A stretch of 64,000 nucleotides of DNA from an uncultured Desulfovibrio sp. (GTDB lineage: Bacteria > Desulfobacterota > Desulfovibrionia > Desulfovibrionales > Desulfovibrionaceae), in contig CAJXYU010000002.1 in assembly GCA_913063155.1 (NCBI GenBank), positions 496,001-560,000 on the forward strand, written 5' to 3'. Under the pieces are notes generated by a model, which worked only from the letters and a program-made list of their open reading frames with translations, was not told the origin of the DNA and made no database searches. Shown piece after piece: positions 26,859 through 36,116 of this stretch. Every line of letters begins with the position of its first letter. Within the stretch, counting starts at the first letter, position 1. Made by a program: the position numbers and the translations under genes.

Positions 26859-28364
26859 ATGCAGAAACGTGAAACCTGGGGTTCGCGAGCCGGATTCATT
26901 CTGGCCGCGGTAGGTTCCGCCATTGGTCTGGGGAACATCTGGCGTTTTCCGTACATGGCGTACGAAAACGGCGGGGGCGCTTTCCTGGTGCCGTACTTCA
27001 TCGCAATGCTTGCCGCCGGCATTCCGTTCATGATTTTGGAATTTGGTCTCGGCCACAAGTTCAAGGGGTCCGCACCCAAGATTTTCGCCTCCATCTCCCG
27101 CAGGATGGAATGGCTCGGCTGGTTCCAGATCGCCGTATGTTTCATCATCGTCACCTACTATGTGGCGGTCATCGGCTGGGCCATCCAATACTTCCTGATG
27201 TCCTTCAACCAGGGATGGGGCGCATCGCCCGCCGATTTCTTCTTCAAGGATTTCCTTGCCCTGACCAGTTCCCCCATGGAACTCGGCGGTGTGCAGTGGC
27301 CCATTTTCTTCTCGGTTGCCGTGGCCTGGGCCGTAACCTTCTACGCCATTTTCACCGGCGTCCGTGGCGGCATCGAGCGTCTGAACAAGGTATTCATGCC
27401 TCTGTTGTTCGTCATGGTCCTGGTATTCATCGGTTTCGGTCTTTCCCTTGAGGGGGCCTCCGACGGGCTGCAGTGGCTGTTCAAACCCGATTTCTCGGCC
27501 ATCACCAACTACAAGGTCTGGACGGCGGCTGCCGGGCAGATCTTCTACAGCCTGTCCATCGGCTTCGGCATCATGGTGGCTTACTCCAGCTACCTTCCCA
27601 AGAAGTCCGACATCAATAACAACGCCACCATGACCGTGTTCATCAACTGCGGATTCTCCGTGCTCGCCGGGGTCATGATCTTTTCCGTGCTCGGCTACAT
27701 GGCCGCACAGAAGGGCGTTCCGGTCAGCGAAGTGGTCAGTTCCGGCGTAGGCCTGGCATTCGTCACCCTGCCCACGGCCATCAACATGATGCCCATGCCT
27801 GCCCTGTTCGGCGGCCTGTTCTTCCTTGCTCTGACCATCGCCGGCCTGTCCTCCATGATTTCTCTTCAGGAAGCGATTATTTCCGCCGTCATGGACAAGC
27901 TGAACATGCCCCGCAAGCCGGCTGCGGTTTTGATCTGTGCGGTAGGATTCCTTGTCAGCGTGGCCTTCACCACCGGCGGCGGCCTGTTGCTGCTTGATAT
28001 CGTCGACCACTTCGTCAACAACTACGGCGTGCTGTGCGGTGGTTTGGTTGAGATCTGCTTCCTGACCTGGTTCTGCAGGCTTGATGTCATCCAGGAACAC
28101 GTCAATGCCGCTTCGGAATTCTCCGTGGGCGTTCTGTGGAGAGTCTGCCTCAAGTTCTTTGTGCCCATCGTGCTTGGCTACATGAGCATCAAGAACCTGA
28201 TCGGAGACCTCTCCGACGGTTACGGCGGGTATCCGGTGGATGCCCTGACCATGTTTGGATGGCTGGTGCTGCTTGTCGCCGTTGTCCTGGCGTTCGCCAT
28301 GAGCTGCAAGGAATGCGCATTCAGTGAGTGTGTGGCCACCAACAACCACTTGAGGAGGAAGTAG
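26859..28364 (+). CDS. Sodium-dependent neurotransmitter-symporter family (NSS/SNF) amino-acid transporter
   Basis: 501 residues, about 11-12 helices. The N-terminal signature WGSRAGFILAAVGSAIGLGN, followed by WRFPYMAYENGGGAFL, is the Na+/substrate-binding start of LeuT-fold NSS transporters. It imports an amino acid (methionine, alanine or another neutral one) with Na+. The downstream 33-residue MetS-like peptide, whose ribosome site lies inside the last codons of this gene, supports the MetP-type subgroup. An SD AGAGAGG precedes the ATG. Confidence 0.93.
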   Translation: MQKRETWGSRAGFILAAVGSAIGLGNIWRFPYMAYENGGGAFLVPYFIAMLAAGIPFMILEFGLGHKFKGSAPKIFASISRRMEWLGWFQIAVCFIIVTYYVAVIGWAIQYFLMSFNQGWGASPADFFFKDFLALTSSPMELGGVQWPIFFSVAVAWAVTFYAIFTGVRGGIERLNKVFMPLLFVMVLVFIGFGLSLEGASDGLQWLFKPDFSAITNYKVWTAAAGQIFYSLSIGFGIMVAYSSYLPKKSDINNNATMTVFINCGFSVLAGVMIFSVLGYMAAQKGVPVSEVVSSGVGLAFVTLPTAINMMPMPALFGGLFFLALTIAGLSSMISLQEAIISAVMDKLNMPRKPAAVLICAVGFLVSVAFTTGGGLLLLDIVDHFVNNYGVLCGGLVEICFLTWFCRLDVIQEHVNAASEFSVGVLWRVCLKFFVPIVLGYMSIKNLIGDLSDGYGGYPVDALTMFGWLVLLVAVVLAFAMSCKECAFSECVATNNHLRRK

Positions 28365-28365
28365 C

Positions 28366-28467
28366 ATGACTACCGGCGCAATCATGATGATGATAATCGG
28401 TTTGGGCATGACCTGGGGCGGAGCCGCCATGTGCATCCGCCTGGCCATGAAGAGCCGCGAAGCCTAA
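28366..28467 (+). CDS. MetS-type small subunit of NSS transporter
   Basis: 33 residues: a single membrane helix (GAIMMMIIGLGMTWGGAAMCI) followed by the basic tail RLAMKSREA. Length, Met/Gly-rich helix with TWGG, and position directly after an NSS transporter match the MetS-family small subunit, which in Corynebacterium is needed for methionine/alanine import by MetP. AGGAGG lies 8 bases upstream, inside the transporter's last codons, and the ATG is one base after its stop. It is short enough to be overlooked by standard gene calling. Confidence 0.88.
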   Translation: MTTGAIMMMIIGLGMTWGGAAMCIRLAMKSREA

Positions 28468-28491
28468 TTCGCATTGGAAATGGATAACAGG

Positions 28492-28520
28492 GCCGGGCGT
28501 TTTTCGAACGCCCGGCTTTT
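28492..28520 (+). terminator. Terminator of the NSS transporter operon
   Basis: GCCGGGCGTT (28492-28501) and AACGCCCGGC (28507-28516), a 10-base stem, then TTTT. Confidence 0.88.
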
Positions 28521-28674
28521 CCATCCCGGCGGGTTGCCGGGAATATAAGAAACTTGACTGAGGCAAGGGCATAGCGTAGGGCTCATGCTCCGACCCGGTC
28601 CCATTTGAGAGATCGTAAAATCATTCGTTTCCGGGTGGAAACGGGTTTTCATAGTTCCAGCCAAAGGAGTGTTT

Positions 28675-28893
28675 ATGGCCAAAGAAGAGGGAATCCAAGT
28701 TCAGGGCACCGTGGAAGAGGCGCTTCCCAACGCCATGTTCCGCGTGCAGCTCGAAAACGGGCACGAAGTGCTCGCACACATTTCCGGAAAAATGCGTAAG
28801 TTCCGCATCCGCGTCATGCCCGGCGACACCGTCACTGTCGAATTGTCTCCGTACGACCTGACCCGCGGTCGCATTACTTTCCGTCCTCGCTAA
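28675..28893 (+). CDS. infA: Translation initiation factor IF-1
   Basis: 72 residues, the standard IF-1 length; a single OB-fold/S1-like domain. [31 protein letters not shown] is written across the first half, followed by [19 protein letters not shown] and RGRITFR, all characteristic. It binds the A site of the 30S subunit during initiation. The start is fixed by AAAGGAG five bases before the ATG at 28675; a GTG two codons upstream is too close to that site. Monocistronic between two terminators. Confidence 0.97.
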   Translation: MAKEEGIQVQGTVEEALPNAMFRVQLENGHEVLAHISGKMRKFRIRVMPGDTVTVELSPYDLTRGRITFRPR

Positions 28894-28913
28894 CACCAGG
28901 GTGTTGGCGAAGA

Positions 28914-28951
28914 AAAGGCCTGGATTCCCCGAGGGGAACCAGGCCTTTTTT
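28914..28951 (+). terminator. Terminator of infA
   Basis: Stem of AAAGGCCTGG/CCAGGCCTTT plus TTCCCC/GGGGAA with one extra A, followed by six T. Confidence 0.9.
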
Positions 28952-28962
28952 GCTGGCTGTTG

Positions 28963-29003
28963 AAAATGGCTCGATCGCTGTGTCTCATCGAGCGAATCGA
29001 GCC
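28963..29003 (-). terminator. Probable terminator of the CatA-like gene
   Basis: GGCTCGAT/ATCGAGCC (28968-28975/28996-29003) extended by CGCT/AGCG with one bulge. On the minus strand it is followed by ATTTTC. Confidence 0.55.
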
Positions 29004-29054
29004 TTGCACTCAAGCCGTCCTGGACAGCCAAAATGCTGGACACATATTTGGTAA

Positions 29055-29696
29055 CTAAAGAGAAAACGTACCGGGTACGTCCTTCAATGAAGCCTCCAGG
29101 TGTTGGAAGAACCGGCCCATGTGCAGGCCGTCCACCAGGGCGTGGTGGGCCAATACATGCACCGGTTGCATGGTGCGCCCTTCGCGTCGGGTGAATCTGC
29201 TCCAGCCGATGCGCGGAATACTGTCATCCGGGCCATCGGTGGGAAATTGCACGAAGCTGGCCGTTATCCAAGGCAGACAGGTCAGATAGGCCCAGTGATC
29301 GATCTCGGTTGAGCCGTCCTTGAGTTCGGTCTGATTTTCGGCTTCGGGGATGGCCTCTTCGGCCCGTTGTTTGAATATTTTCCAGTCATCGATGTGCTCG
29401 AAATAGCAGAATCCGAAGCGGTCTCCCTCCATGGGAACGGTGACGCTCGGGTGTGTGGTTTCATGTTCGACCACCTCTTCCCCGCGCAGGCGCATGCGCA
29501 GCTCGGGCACGGCATTGATCGCTTTCATGATGCAGAACATGGTCGCCACGAACATGGAGGTTCCTTTGGGTTTGAGCATGTTCACCATGTCCGAGATGTC
29601 CACCTCGGCGGTGACGGCGAAATGGGGAGAGACCTGGGGTTTGAAGTGTTCATAGTGGCTTTTGCGCGGCCACGTATTCATGTCGATGGTTTTCAT
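29055..29696 (-). CDS. CatA-like O-acetyltransferase (chloramphenicol acetyltransferase family)
   Basis: 213 residues, the normal length of type-A CAT subunits. The catalytic motif HHALVDG has H185 and D189 at the spacing of H195/D199 in CAT-III. The N-terminal WPRKSHYEHFK and the central EGDRFGFCYFEHID also fit. The family transfers acetyl from acetyl-CoA as a cytosolic trimer. Chromosomal members without a resistance context often act on other substrates, so chloramphenicol resistance should not be assumed. Monocistronic with a CGGAG ribosome site. Confidence 0.85.
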   Translation of the reverse strand: MKTIDMNTWPRKSHYEHFKPQVSPHFAVTAEVDISDMVNMLKPKGTSMFVATMFCIMKAINAVPELRMRLRGEEVVEHETTHPSVTVPMEGDRFGFCYFEHIDDWKIFKQRAEEAIPEAENQTELKDGSTEIDHWAYLTCLPWITASFVQFPTDGPDDSIPRIGWSRFTRREGRTMQPVHVLAHHALVDGLHMGRFFQHLEASLKDVPGTFSL

Positions 29697-29736
29697 GACG
29701 GGCTCCGTGAGTGGTTCGGGAAGGTCCCTTTATAAT

Positions 29737-29762
29737 GAAAAAGGGGTGGCTGAGCCACCCCG
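29737..29762 (-). terminator. Terminator of the endonuclease/exonuclease/phosphatase-family gene
   Basis: On the minus strand GGGGTGG-CTCAG-CCACCCC followed by five T. Confidence 0.88.
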
Positions 29763-29781
29763 TTCTTCCCGGCGTCGTCGA

Positions 29782-30846
29782 TTAATTCTTGGCGGGATTA
29801 TGGTCGAAGACCACCTTGACCACGCCGTGGTCCGAGGGGAGCATATGAGGCGCCTCGTCCTTTGCCGCCCCATGCGCTTCGAAGAGATGGTCGTTGTATA
29901 CCTTCATTTCGTGGAAGGACCAGCGCCGTTTGTCCGAGTGGTCGTAGAACTGCTCGGAGAACAGGATATGATCCAGGGACTCCATCTGATTTTCGTAAAT
30001 ATGGGTGAAGTAGACGTCGCGCAGACTGCGGTACTGTTGCATCATGGCCGCGGAGTACAGGCCCGTGTCCGAAGTCTTTCCTGCCCGGCTGGCCTCGAAG
30101 AGCTTGTAGGGCGGCTGTTCCGTGAGCAGGGTGGTGGTCGTGCTCAGGGAGGAGTCGTTCAGGTCGCCCATGACCACCACGCCCTTGTTGGTTCCCTTGA
30201 GCATCTTGTTCAGGTGGATGCGTAGAGCCGCGGCCTCGGTGGCGCGGCGGATGGTTGACAGGGCCGAGCCCAGCGCTTCCTGGTGCTGTTTGATTTCTGG
30301 GTGCTGCCTGATCTCGCGCCAAATGTCCGTTGGACGTTTGGATTTGAGATGGGCCACGATGACCTTGAGCTGCGGCGCCTTCTTGGGGCTCAATGGCTTG
30401 ATGTCGACGCACAGGGGCGGGCGGGAGAATTGCGTGAAGTTCACCCGCACTTCATCCGCGTACACGTTTTTGCCCTCCTCGTGGCCCACCTTGCGTCGTT
30501 TGACCAGATGCAGTTCCTCGGGAAGCTCCATCCACGCAGGTTCCCCCCGCAGCATGCCTTTGCGTGCGGCAAGGCCCACCTGTACCTTGCCCACCTCCGC
30601 CTCACGGGCCACTATGTCGAATTCATCCAGCAGACCTGCCTCGCGGAAGGCTTCTTCCAAGGCCTGCGGCGACCACAGTTCCTGAAATCCGATGACATCG
30701 GCCTTCAGTTTTTGCAGCATCCGGGCGGTCCATCGGATCTTGGCGTCATATGTTCCCGTGGAGTAGGGCTTGCTGCTCGCGTAGTAGGTTTTTCCCGGCA
30801 GTTGCAGGTTGCGCAGGTTGAAGGAGGCGAAACTGATCTTGGCCAT
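29782..30846 (-). CDS. Endonuclease/exonuclease/phosphatase-family protein
   Basis: 354 residues from the ATG at 30846 (AAGGAG 7 bases upstream; the frame stays open further up without a ribosome site). The EEP fold is shown by SFNLRNL near the start, VIGFQELWS (metal-binding Glu), VIVAHLKSKRP, VVMGDLNDSS, SLDHILFSEQF and the C-terminal SDHGVVKVVF, which supplies the catalytic Asp-His. No signal peptide. The family includes DNases, sphingomyelinases and phosphodiesterases; the substrate cannot be told here. Its own terminator follows. Confidence 0.85.
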   Translation of the reverse strand: MAKISFASFNLRNLQLPGKTYYASSKPYSTGTYDAKIRWTARMLQKLKADVIGFQELWSPQALEEAFREAGLLDEFDIVAREAEVGKVQVGLAARKGMLRGEPAWMELPEELHLVKRRKVGHEEGKNVYADEVRVNFTQFSRPPLCVDIKPLSPKKAPQLKVIVAHLKSKRPTDIWREIRQHPEIKQHQEALGSALSTIRRATEAAALRIHLNKMLKGTNKGVVVMGDLNDSSLSTTTTLLTEQPPYKLFEASRAGKTSDTGLYSAAMMQQYRSLRDVYFTHIYENQMESLDHILFSEQFYDHSDKRRWSFHEMKVYNDHLFEAHGAAKDEAPHMLPSDHGVVKVVFDHNPAKN

Positions 30847-30936
30847 GGCGGACTCCTTTGGCTGAGGGGCGGTATAGTATTCGTTTGTAGCATATCCATG
30901 GCGTGAATCAAGCATTCGCAAGAGACGTGTCTGCAA

Positions 30937-30973
30937 CAAAAAAACAGCCTGTCCCAAGTGGCGCAGGCTGTTT
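30937..30973 (-). terminator. Terminator of tdh
   Basis: AAACAGCCTG (30942-30951) and CAGGCTGTTT (30964-30973), with an eight-base U-tract on the minus strand. Confidence 0.88.
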
Positions 30974-30996
30974 CTTTCCGTTTTTTTCGAGAGCGA

Positions 30997-32040
30997 CTAG
31001 GTCCAGTCCAGAATCACTTTCCCGGATTTGCCCGAACGCATGATCTCAAAGGCCTCTTCATAATCGTCGATTTTGTAGTGGTGGGTGATGGCCGGGGTGA
31101 TGTCCAGGCCGCTCTGGAGCATGGAGGCCATCTTGTACCAGGTCTCGAACATCTCCCGGCCATAGATTCCCTTCACGAACAGGCCCTTGAAGACCACCTT
31201 GTTCCAGTCGATGGCCGTTTCGCCCGGCAGAATACCCAGCAGGGCGATTTTGCCGCCATAATTCATCTTGTCCAACATGTGGCGGAAGGCCTGCGGGTTG
31301 CCGGACATTTCCAGCCCCACGTCGAATCCTTCCACCATGCTTACGTCGGCCATGATCTTGTCCAGGCTTTCCTTGGACACGTTGACCGTGCGGGTCGCGC
31401 CGAGCCGATCGGCGATTTCCAGGCGGTAGTCGTTGATGTCCGTGATAACGATGTGGCGCGCACCTGCGTGGCGGCAGACGGCCGCCGCCATGGCCCCGAT
31501 GGGGCCTGCGCCGGTGATGAGCACGTCCTCGCCCACAAGGTCGAAGGACAGAGCCGTGTGTACTGCATTGCCCAGGGGGTCCAGCACCGAGGCCACGTCG
31601 TCGGAAATGTTGCCCGGGATTTTGAAGACGTTGACGGCCGGCACGCAGAGATATTCGGCGAAGCAGCCGGGCCGGTTCACTCCCACGCCCACGGTGTTGC
31701 GGCACAGGTGGCGTTTGCCCGCGCGGCAGTTGCGGCAGTGTCCGCAGGTGATGTGCCCTTCGGCGGACACGCGGTCGCCGGGCTTGATGCCTCGGACCTC
31801 GCCGCCGATCTTGACGACCTCGCCCACGAATTCGTGGCCCACGACCATGGGCACGGGGATCGTCTGCTGCGCCCATTCATCCCAGTTGTAAATATGGATG
31901 TCCGTCCCACAGATGGCGGTCTTGGTGATACGGATCAGCGCGTCGTTGTGGCCGCAGTTCGGGAAGGGAACTTCCTCCATCCAGATCCCCGGCTCGGCTT
32001 TGCTTTTTACGAGCGCCTTCATACTGTTCAGCGGTTTCAT
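30997..32040 (-). CDS. tdh: L-threonine 3-dehydrogenase
   Basis: 347 residues, zinc-dependent medium-chain dehydrogenase. Oxidises L-threonine to 2-amino-3-ketobutyrate with NAD+, and Kbl then cleaves it to glycine and acetyl-CoA. Catalytic-zinc ligands C44, H69 and E70 are visible, as are structural-zinc cysteines C99, C102, C105 and C113. [18 protein letters not shown] is the Tdh signature. The NAD site is [14 protein letters not shown]. The start at 32040 has GAGGAG six bases upstream; an in-frame ATG seven codons earlier has none. Its partner kbl is 8 kb away at the head of the peptide-transport block. Confidence 0.95.
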   Translation of the reverse strand: MKPLNSMKALVKSKAEPGIWMEEVPFPNCGHNDALIRITKTAICGTDIHIYNWDEWAQQTIPVPMVVGHEFVGEVVKIGGEVRGIKPGDRVSAEGHITCGHCRNCRAGKRHLCRNTVGVGVNRPGCFAEYLCVPAVNVFKIPGNISDDVASVLDPLGNAVHTALSFDLVGEDVLITGAGPIGAMAAAVCRHAGARHIVITDINDYRLEIADRLGATRTVNVSKESLDKIMADVSMVEGFDVGLEMSGNPQAFRHMLDKMNYGGKIALLGILPGETAIDWNKVVFKGLFVKGIYGREMFETWYKMASMLQSGLDITPAITHHYKIDDYEEAFEIMRSGKSGKVILDWT

Positions 32041-32156
32041 CGCTTCTCCTCTCGTTTGCATTTTCGGAAAAATTTATTCCCGAATTTTCTCGTGATGGCA
32101 AGTTTTGAGCGTTTATTTCGTGGACTAAGCTATTTATAAGGACGAATAATACGAAA

Positions 32157-32186
32157 TGCGTAAAATAGTGCGTATGATTTTACGCA
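32157..32186. promoter_or_regulatory. Long inverted repeat in the tdh / methyltransferase divergent region
   Basis: TGCGTAAAAT (32157-32166) and ATTTTACGCA (32177-32186), a perfect 10-base inverted repeat with a 10-base spacer, so the half-sites are two helical turns apart. It lies about 117 bases upstream of tdh and 88 upstream of the methyltransferase gene. Candidate operator for a dimeric regulator of either gene. Confidence 0.5.
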
Positions 32187-32273
32187 AAGTGTTTTCTGTT
32201 CACAGCCCTGGGTATTTGATAGCATCATTGAGCCTGAAAACCATGTATATTCCGAGTGATACGAGGAGCATTG

Positions 32274-33041
32274 ATGCGAGGCGACCATGAAGTGAAGATT
32301 CCCTGGCAGGCCATGCGCGGCCTGGACATCACCCGGCAAGACCTGGCGGTGCCCAAGGCGCTGCCGGTTCCCTCGCCCTGGATGGGGCATGTCTTTTTCG
32401 CCCGCTGGCTCATGCGGGTATTTCGACCGTCCGTTTTCGTGGAACTGGGTACACACCAAGGGTTTTCCTATTTCACCTTCTGCGAGGTGGTGCGCGAAAA
32501 CGGGTTCGACACCAAGTGCCATGCCGTAGACCACTGGGAGGGTGATCCCCATTCCGGCCGTTACGGCAGTGACATCTTCGAGTCCGTGTCCGATTTCAAC
32601 CGCCGCTACTCCTCGTTTTCCTCCCTGCACCGCATGTCTTTTGACGACGCCCTGGCGCACTTCACCGACAACTCCGTTGACCTGCTGCACATCGACGGGT
32701 TGCACACCTACGAGGCTGTGAAGCACGATTTTGAGACCTGGTTGCCCAAGCTTTCGGATAGGGCAGTCGTGCTTTTTCACGACACCATCGAGTCGGGCGG
32801 TGATTTCGGGGTCTGGAAGTTTTGGGAGAAGATCCGCACCAGGTATCCCCACATGAATTTTCACCAGTCCCACGGGCTGGGCGTTCTTGGTGTCGGGCAG
32901 GGTTTTCCTGATCCGGTCATGCATCTTTTTCGCGCGGCTGAAGAGCCGGAGTCCTGCAACAACATGCGCCTGTACTTCATTGAACTCAGCCGCCGGTTCA
33001 TGGCCGAGGCTTATGGCAGTACGTTTCCGGCTTCACTCTGA
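32274..33041 (+). CDS. Class I SAM-dependent methyltransferase-like protein
   Basis: 255 residues from the ATG at 32274 (AGGAG six bases upstream; an in-frame GTG earlier is not used). The Rossmann-type core begins FVELGTHQGFSYFTFCEVV, the GxxxG SAM loop of motif I. CHAVDHWEGDP follows as motif II, then DLLHIDGLHTYEAVKHDFETWLPKL and VVLFHDTIE. This is the Methyltransf_24 pattern of proteins often linked to surface polysaccharides or small molecules. Substrate unknown. Stands alone between tdh and the dipeptide operon. Confidence 0.75.
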   Translation: MRGDHEVKIPWQAMRGLDITRQDLAVPKALPVPSPWMGHVFFARWLMRVFRPSVFVELGTHQGFSYFTFCEVVRENGFDTKCHAVDHWEGDPHSGRYGSDIFESVSDFNRRYSSFSSLHRMSFDDALAHFTDNSVDLLHIDGLHTYEAVKHDFETWLPKLSDRAVVLFHDTIESGGDFGVWKFWEKIRTRYPHMNFHQSHGLGVLGVGQGFPDPVMHLFRAAEEPESCNNMRLYFIELSRRFMAEAYGSTFPASL

Positions 33042-33093
33042 ACTTTATGATTCGATGGTGCAAGGTGGGAGAACGCTTTCGCGTTGGTCTTTG

Positions 33094-33130
33094 CGGGAGG
33101 CCGGCTGAGGTCGTCTCCCCCGGCCTCCCG
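33094..33130 (+). terminator. GC-rich hairpin after the methyltransferase gene
   Basis: Eleven-base stem CGGGAGGCCGG (33094-33104) with its complement at 33120-33130; no T-run follows. Confidence 0.45.
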
Positions 33131-33157
33131 AAAATCCTGTCTTGAATAAAAGAGAAT

Positions 33158-33184
33158 AGCCCGCTCTGCAAAGCAGGGCGGGCT
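33158..33184 (-). terminator. Terminator of the dipeptide transporter operon
   Basis: AGCCCGC/GCGGGCT outer and CTGC/GCAG inner stem with small mismatches (33158-33169/33173-33184). On the minus strand it is followed by an ATTCTCTTTTATT U-rich run. Confidence 0.65.
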
Positions 33185-33227
33185 GTGATAAGGTTTTGGA
33201 AGGTTCTCCCCCTGCCCCTCTGAGTCT

Positions 33228-34226
33228 TCAGGGATTGCATGCATCCAGTTCTTCAGAGTACAGGAAGCATCTCACCTTGTGCCCGTTGCCCAAGTCGGTG
33301 AGCGCAGGGGTGCACTGGGAGCATTTGTCCATGGCTCTGGCGCAGCGCGGGTGGAAGTGGCAGCCCCTGGGCGGGGCGAGCGGGCTTGGCAGTTCGCCGG
33401 TGAGCGCCGTCCGGTCCTTTTTGGCGTCCACGTCCGGCACGGGCGCGGCGTTGAGCAATACCTGCGTGTAGGGATGGCTCGGGTTGCCGTAGAGCTCGCG
33501 TTTGTCGGCCAGTTCCACGATGCGCCCCAGATACATGACGGCCACGCGGTCGGAGATGTGTTTGACCACGGAAAGGTCGTGGGACACGAACAGGTATGTG
33601 AGATTGAATTCTTCCTGCAGATCCATGAGCAGGTTGATGACCTGCGCCTGGATGGAAACGTCCAGAGCCGAGACCGGTTCATCGCAGATGATCAGTTCCG
33701 GGTTCAGGGCCAGGGCGCGGGCGACTCCGATTCGTTGGCGTTGCCCGCCCGAGAATTCGTGCGGATAGCGCATGGCCTGTTCCGGGCGCAGGCCCACCTT
33801 GTCCATGAGGTAGGCCACCTTGTCCCGGCGTTCCTTTTTTTCGCCGATGTTGTGGATGGTCAGCCCCTCTCCGATGATCTGCCCGACGGTCATGCGCGGG
33901 TTCAGGGAGGAGTAGGGGTCCTGGAAGATTATCTGCATCTTGGCCCGCATGGGGATCATCTCCTTGCGGGTCAGGGAGAGCACGTCCGTTTTTTCGTAGA
34001 CGACGGAGCCTTCCTCGGGGCGGTCCAGACGCAGGATGCAACGCCCCAGGGTGGATTTGCCGCAGCCGGATTCGCCCACCAGCCCGAGGGTTTCGCCCTT
34101 ACATATGTTCAGGTCCACGCCGTCCACGGCCTTGACCACACCGGCCTCGCGGCCCATGTCGGCCTTGACCGTGAAGTGTTTACGCACGCCGCGCAGCTGG
34201 ACCAGGATTTCCTTGTTGTCGCTCAT
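33228..34226 (-). CDS. Dipeptide/oligopeptide ABC transporter ATP-binding protein (DppF/OppF type)
   Basis: 332 residues. Walker [10 protein letters not shown], signature [14 protein letters not shown], Walker [13 protein letters not shown], and the C-terminal oligopeptide-transporter extension with the cysteines of [16 protein letters not shown], which in this family can hold an Fe-S cluster. Last gene of the operon. Its SD overlaps the stop of the preceding ATPase gene. Energises import together with the other ATPase. Confidence 0.93.
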   Translation of the reverse strand: MSDNKEILVQLRGVRKHFTVKADMGREAGVVKAVDGVDLNICKGETLGLVGESGCGKSTLGRCILRLDRPEEGSVVYEKTDVLSLTRKEMIPMRAKMQIIFQDPYSSLNPRMTVGQIIGEGLTIHNIGEKKERRDKVAYLMDKVGLRPEQAMRYPHEFSGGQRQRIGVARALALNPELIICDEPVSALDVSIQAQVINLLMDLQEEFNLTYLFVSHDLSVVKHISDRVAVMYLGRIVELADKRELYGNPSHPYTQVLLNAAPVPDVDAKKDRTALTGELPSPLAPPRGCHFHPRCARAMDKCSQCTPALTDLGNGHKVRCFLYSEELDACNP

Positions 34227-34229
34227 TGT

Positions 34230-35207
34230 CTAATCCTCATACAGCCAGCAACGTACCGGGTGCTTGCCGTCGGCGATTTTCAGTTCGGGTTCCTCAAGCG
34301 CACAGCGTTCCATGGCATGGCGGCAGCGGTCGTGGAACCGGCAGCCCCGGGGCAGATGGAGCAGAGAGGGCACCATGCCGGGAATGGTTTCCAGGCGTGC
34401 CTTTTCCTCTTCGTCCCCCATGCCGGGGATGGAGCGCATCAGGCCCCGGGTGTACGGGTGCATGGGATTGGTGAACAGCTCGCGCACGTCGGCCTGCTCC
34501 ACCACGCGGCCCGCATACATGACCAGCACCTTCTGTGCGGTCTCGGCGATGACGCCCAGATCGTGGGTGATGAGTTGGACGGCAGTGCCCGTTTTCTCGC
34601 GCAGCTGGTCCATGAGGTCCAGGATCTGGGCCTGGATGGTCACGTCCAGCGCGGTTGTGGGTTCGTCCGCGATGAGCAGCTCGGGCTTGCAGGCCAGGGC
34701 CATGGCGATCATGACGCGCTGGCGCATGCCGCCGCTCATTTGGTGCGGGTAGTCGTGAATGCGCGACTGGGGCGAGGGGATGCCCACCTGGTTGAGCAGG
34801 TCCACGCCGCGTTCCAGGGCGGCCTTTCTGCTCAGGCCCTCGTGCAGGATGAGCGCCTCGGCGATCTGATCGCCCACTCGGAACACCGGGTTGAGCGAGG
34901 TCATGGGCTCCTGGAAGATCATGGAGATCTTGTTGCCCCGGACCTTGCGCATTTCCTTTTCGCTCAGGTCCAGCAGATTGACGCCTCCGAACTCGATGCT
35001 GCCTTCGACGATTTTTCCCGGAGGCTCCGGAATGAGGCGCATGACGGACAGGGCTGTGACCGATTTGCCGCAACCGGATTCGCCGACCACGCCCAGAGTC
35101 TCGCCCGCGTCGATCTGGTAGCTCACGTTGCAGACCGCCTTGGCGATGCCGCGGTCCGTGTGGAAGTAGGTGGACAGGTTGTCCACGTTCAATAACGGTT
35201 TGGTCAT
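34230..35207 (-). CDS. Dipeptide/oligopeptide ABC transporter ATP-binding protein (DppD/OppD type)
   Basis: 325 residues. Walker [10 protein letters not shown], signature [14 protein letters not shown], Walker [14 protein letters not shown]-terminal [31 protein letters not shown] after Walker A is the usual DppD mark. Overlaps in translation with the DppF gene and lies 13 bases after the DppC permease. Confidence 0.93.
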   Translation of the reverse strand: MTKPLLNVDNLSTYFHTDRGIAKAVCNVSYQIDAGETLGVVGESGCGKSVTALSVMRLIPEPPGKIVEGSIEFGGVNLLDLSEKEMRKVRGNKISMIFQEPMTSLNPVFRVGDQIAEALILHEGLSRKAALERGVDLLNQVGIPSPQSRIHDYPHQMSGGMRQRVMIAMALACKPELLIADEPTTALDVTIQAQILDLMDQLREKTGTAVQLITHDLGVIAETAQKVLVMYAGRVVEQADVRELFTNPMHPYTRGLMRSIPGMGDEEEKARLETIPGMVPSLLHLPRGCRFHDRCRHAMERCALEEPELKIADGKHPVRCWLYED

Positions 35208-35220
35208 TTTTTCGCTCCCC

Positions 35221-36114
35221 CTAATCCCTCAGCCTCGGATCAAGCGCGTCGCGCAGGCCGTCGCCGAGCAGGTTGAACCCGAGCACTGCCAACAGGATCA
35301 TGATGCCGGGGAAGGTTACCACCCACCAGGCCCGCAGGATCAGGGCCCGGCCGCTGGCCAGCATGGCCCCCCATTCGGGCGTCGGCGGCTGCGCGCCCAA
35401 GCCCAGGAAGCTCAGCGCGGCGGCTTCCAGGATCGCGGAGGCGAAGCCCAGTGTGGTCTGGACGATGAGCGGCGCCAGGCAGTTGGGCAGGATGTGGATG
35501 AAGATCAGGCGGAAGTCGGACGCCCCGAGGGAGCGCGCAGCCTGTACGTAGTCCTTGGAGTATTCCTCCAGTACGGACCCGCGTACGATTCGCGCGTAGC
35601 GGGGGATGGAAACCACGCCGATGGCGATCATGGCGTTTTCCAGGCTCGGCCCGAGGAAGGCGACGATGACGATGGCCAGCAGAATGCTCGGAATGGCCAG
35701 CAGGATATCCATGAGGCGCATGATGACGATGTCGATCCAGCCCCTGTAGAATCCTGCCACGGCCCCGGCTATTGTGCCGAAGAACAGGGAGATGGACACG
35801 GATACGGTGCCCACGAGCATGGAAATACGCGCGCCGTAGATGATGCGTGAGAGCAGGTCGCGGCCGAAATCATCGGTGCCCAGGAAGTAACCTTCCGCGT
35901 ACTTGGGTTCCCAGAAGGGCGGCTTCAGCTTGGTGTACAGGGATTGTTCGAACGGGTCGTGCGGCGCGATCCAGTGGCCGAACAACGCCAGGAAGACGAA
36001 GATGCCGACAACGACGAGTCCCACCACCGCGGTGCGGTTCTTGTGCAGGCGCATGAGCGCTTCCACAAGCGGGGAGTGCGATTTGTAGATGTTTTTTACG
36101 GTTGCCGCTTCCAT
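35221..36114 (-). CDS. Dipeptide/oligopeptide ABC transporter permease (DppC/OppC type)
   Basis: 297 residues from the ATG at 36114; the frame runs upstream into the DppB gene, but two bases separate the DppB stop from this ATG. N-terminal cytosolic segment, one helix ([20 protein letters not shown]), a periplasmic loop with [20 protein letters not shown], then five helices. The EAA loop is [20 protein letters not shown]. Typical DppC length. Confidence 0.92.
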   Translation of the reverse strand: MEAATVKNIYKSHSPLVEALMRLHKNRTAVVGLVVVGIFVFLALFGHWIAPHDPFEQSLYTKLKPPFWEPKYAEGYFLGTDDFGRDLLSRIIYGARISMLVGTVSVSISLFFGTIAGAVAGFYRGWIDIVIMRLMDILLAIPSILLAIVIVAFLGPSLENAMIAIGVVSIPRYARIVRGSVLEEYSKDYVQAARSLGASDFRLIFIHILPNCLAPLIVQTTLGFASAILEAAALSFLGLGAQPPTPEWGAMLASGRALILRAWWVVTFPGIMILLAVLGFNLLGDGLRDALDPRLRD

Positions 36115-36116
36115 GG

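Noticed and set aside
29055..29696. Chloramphenicol resistance determinant
   Set aside because: The CAT motif is intact, but there is no mobile or resistance context and many chromosomal CatA-like enzymes use other substrates. Left as a family call only.
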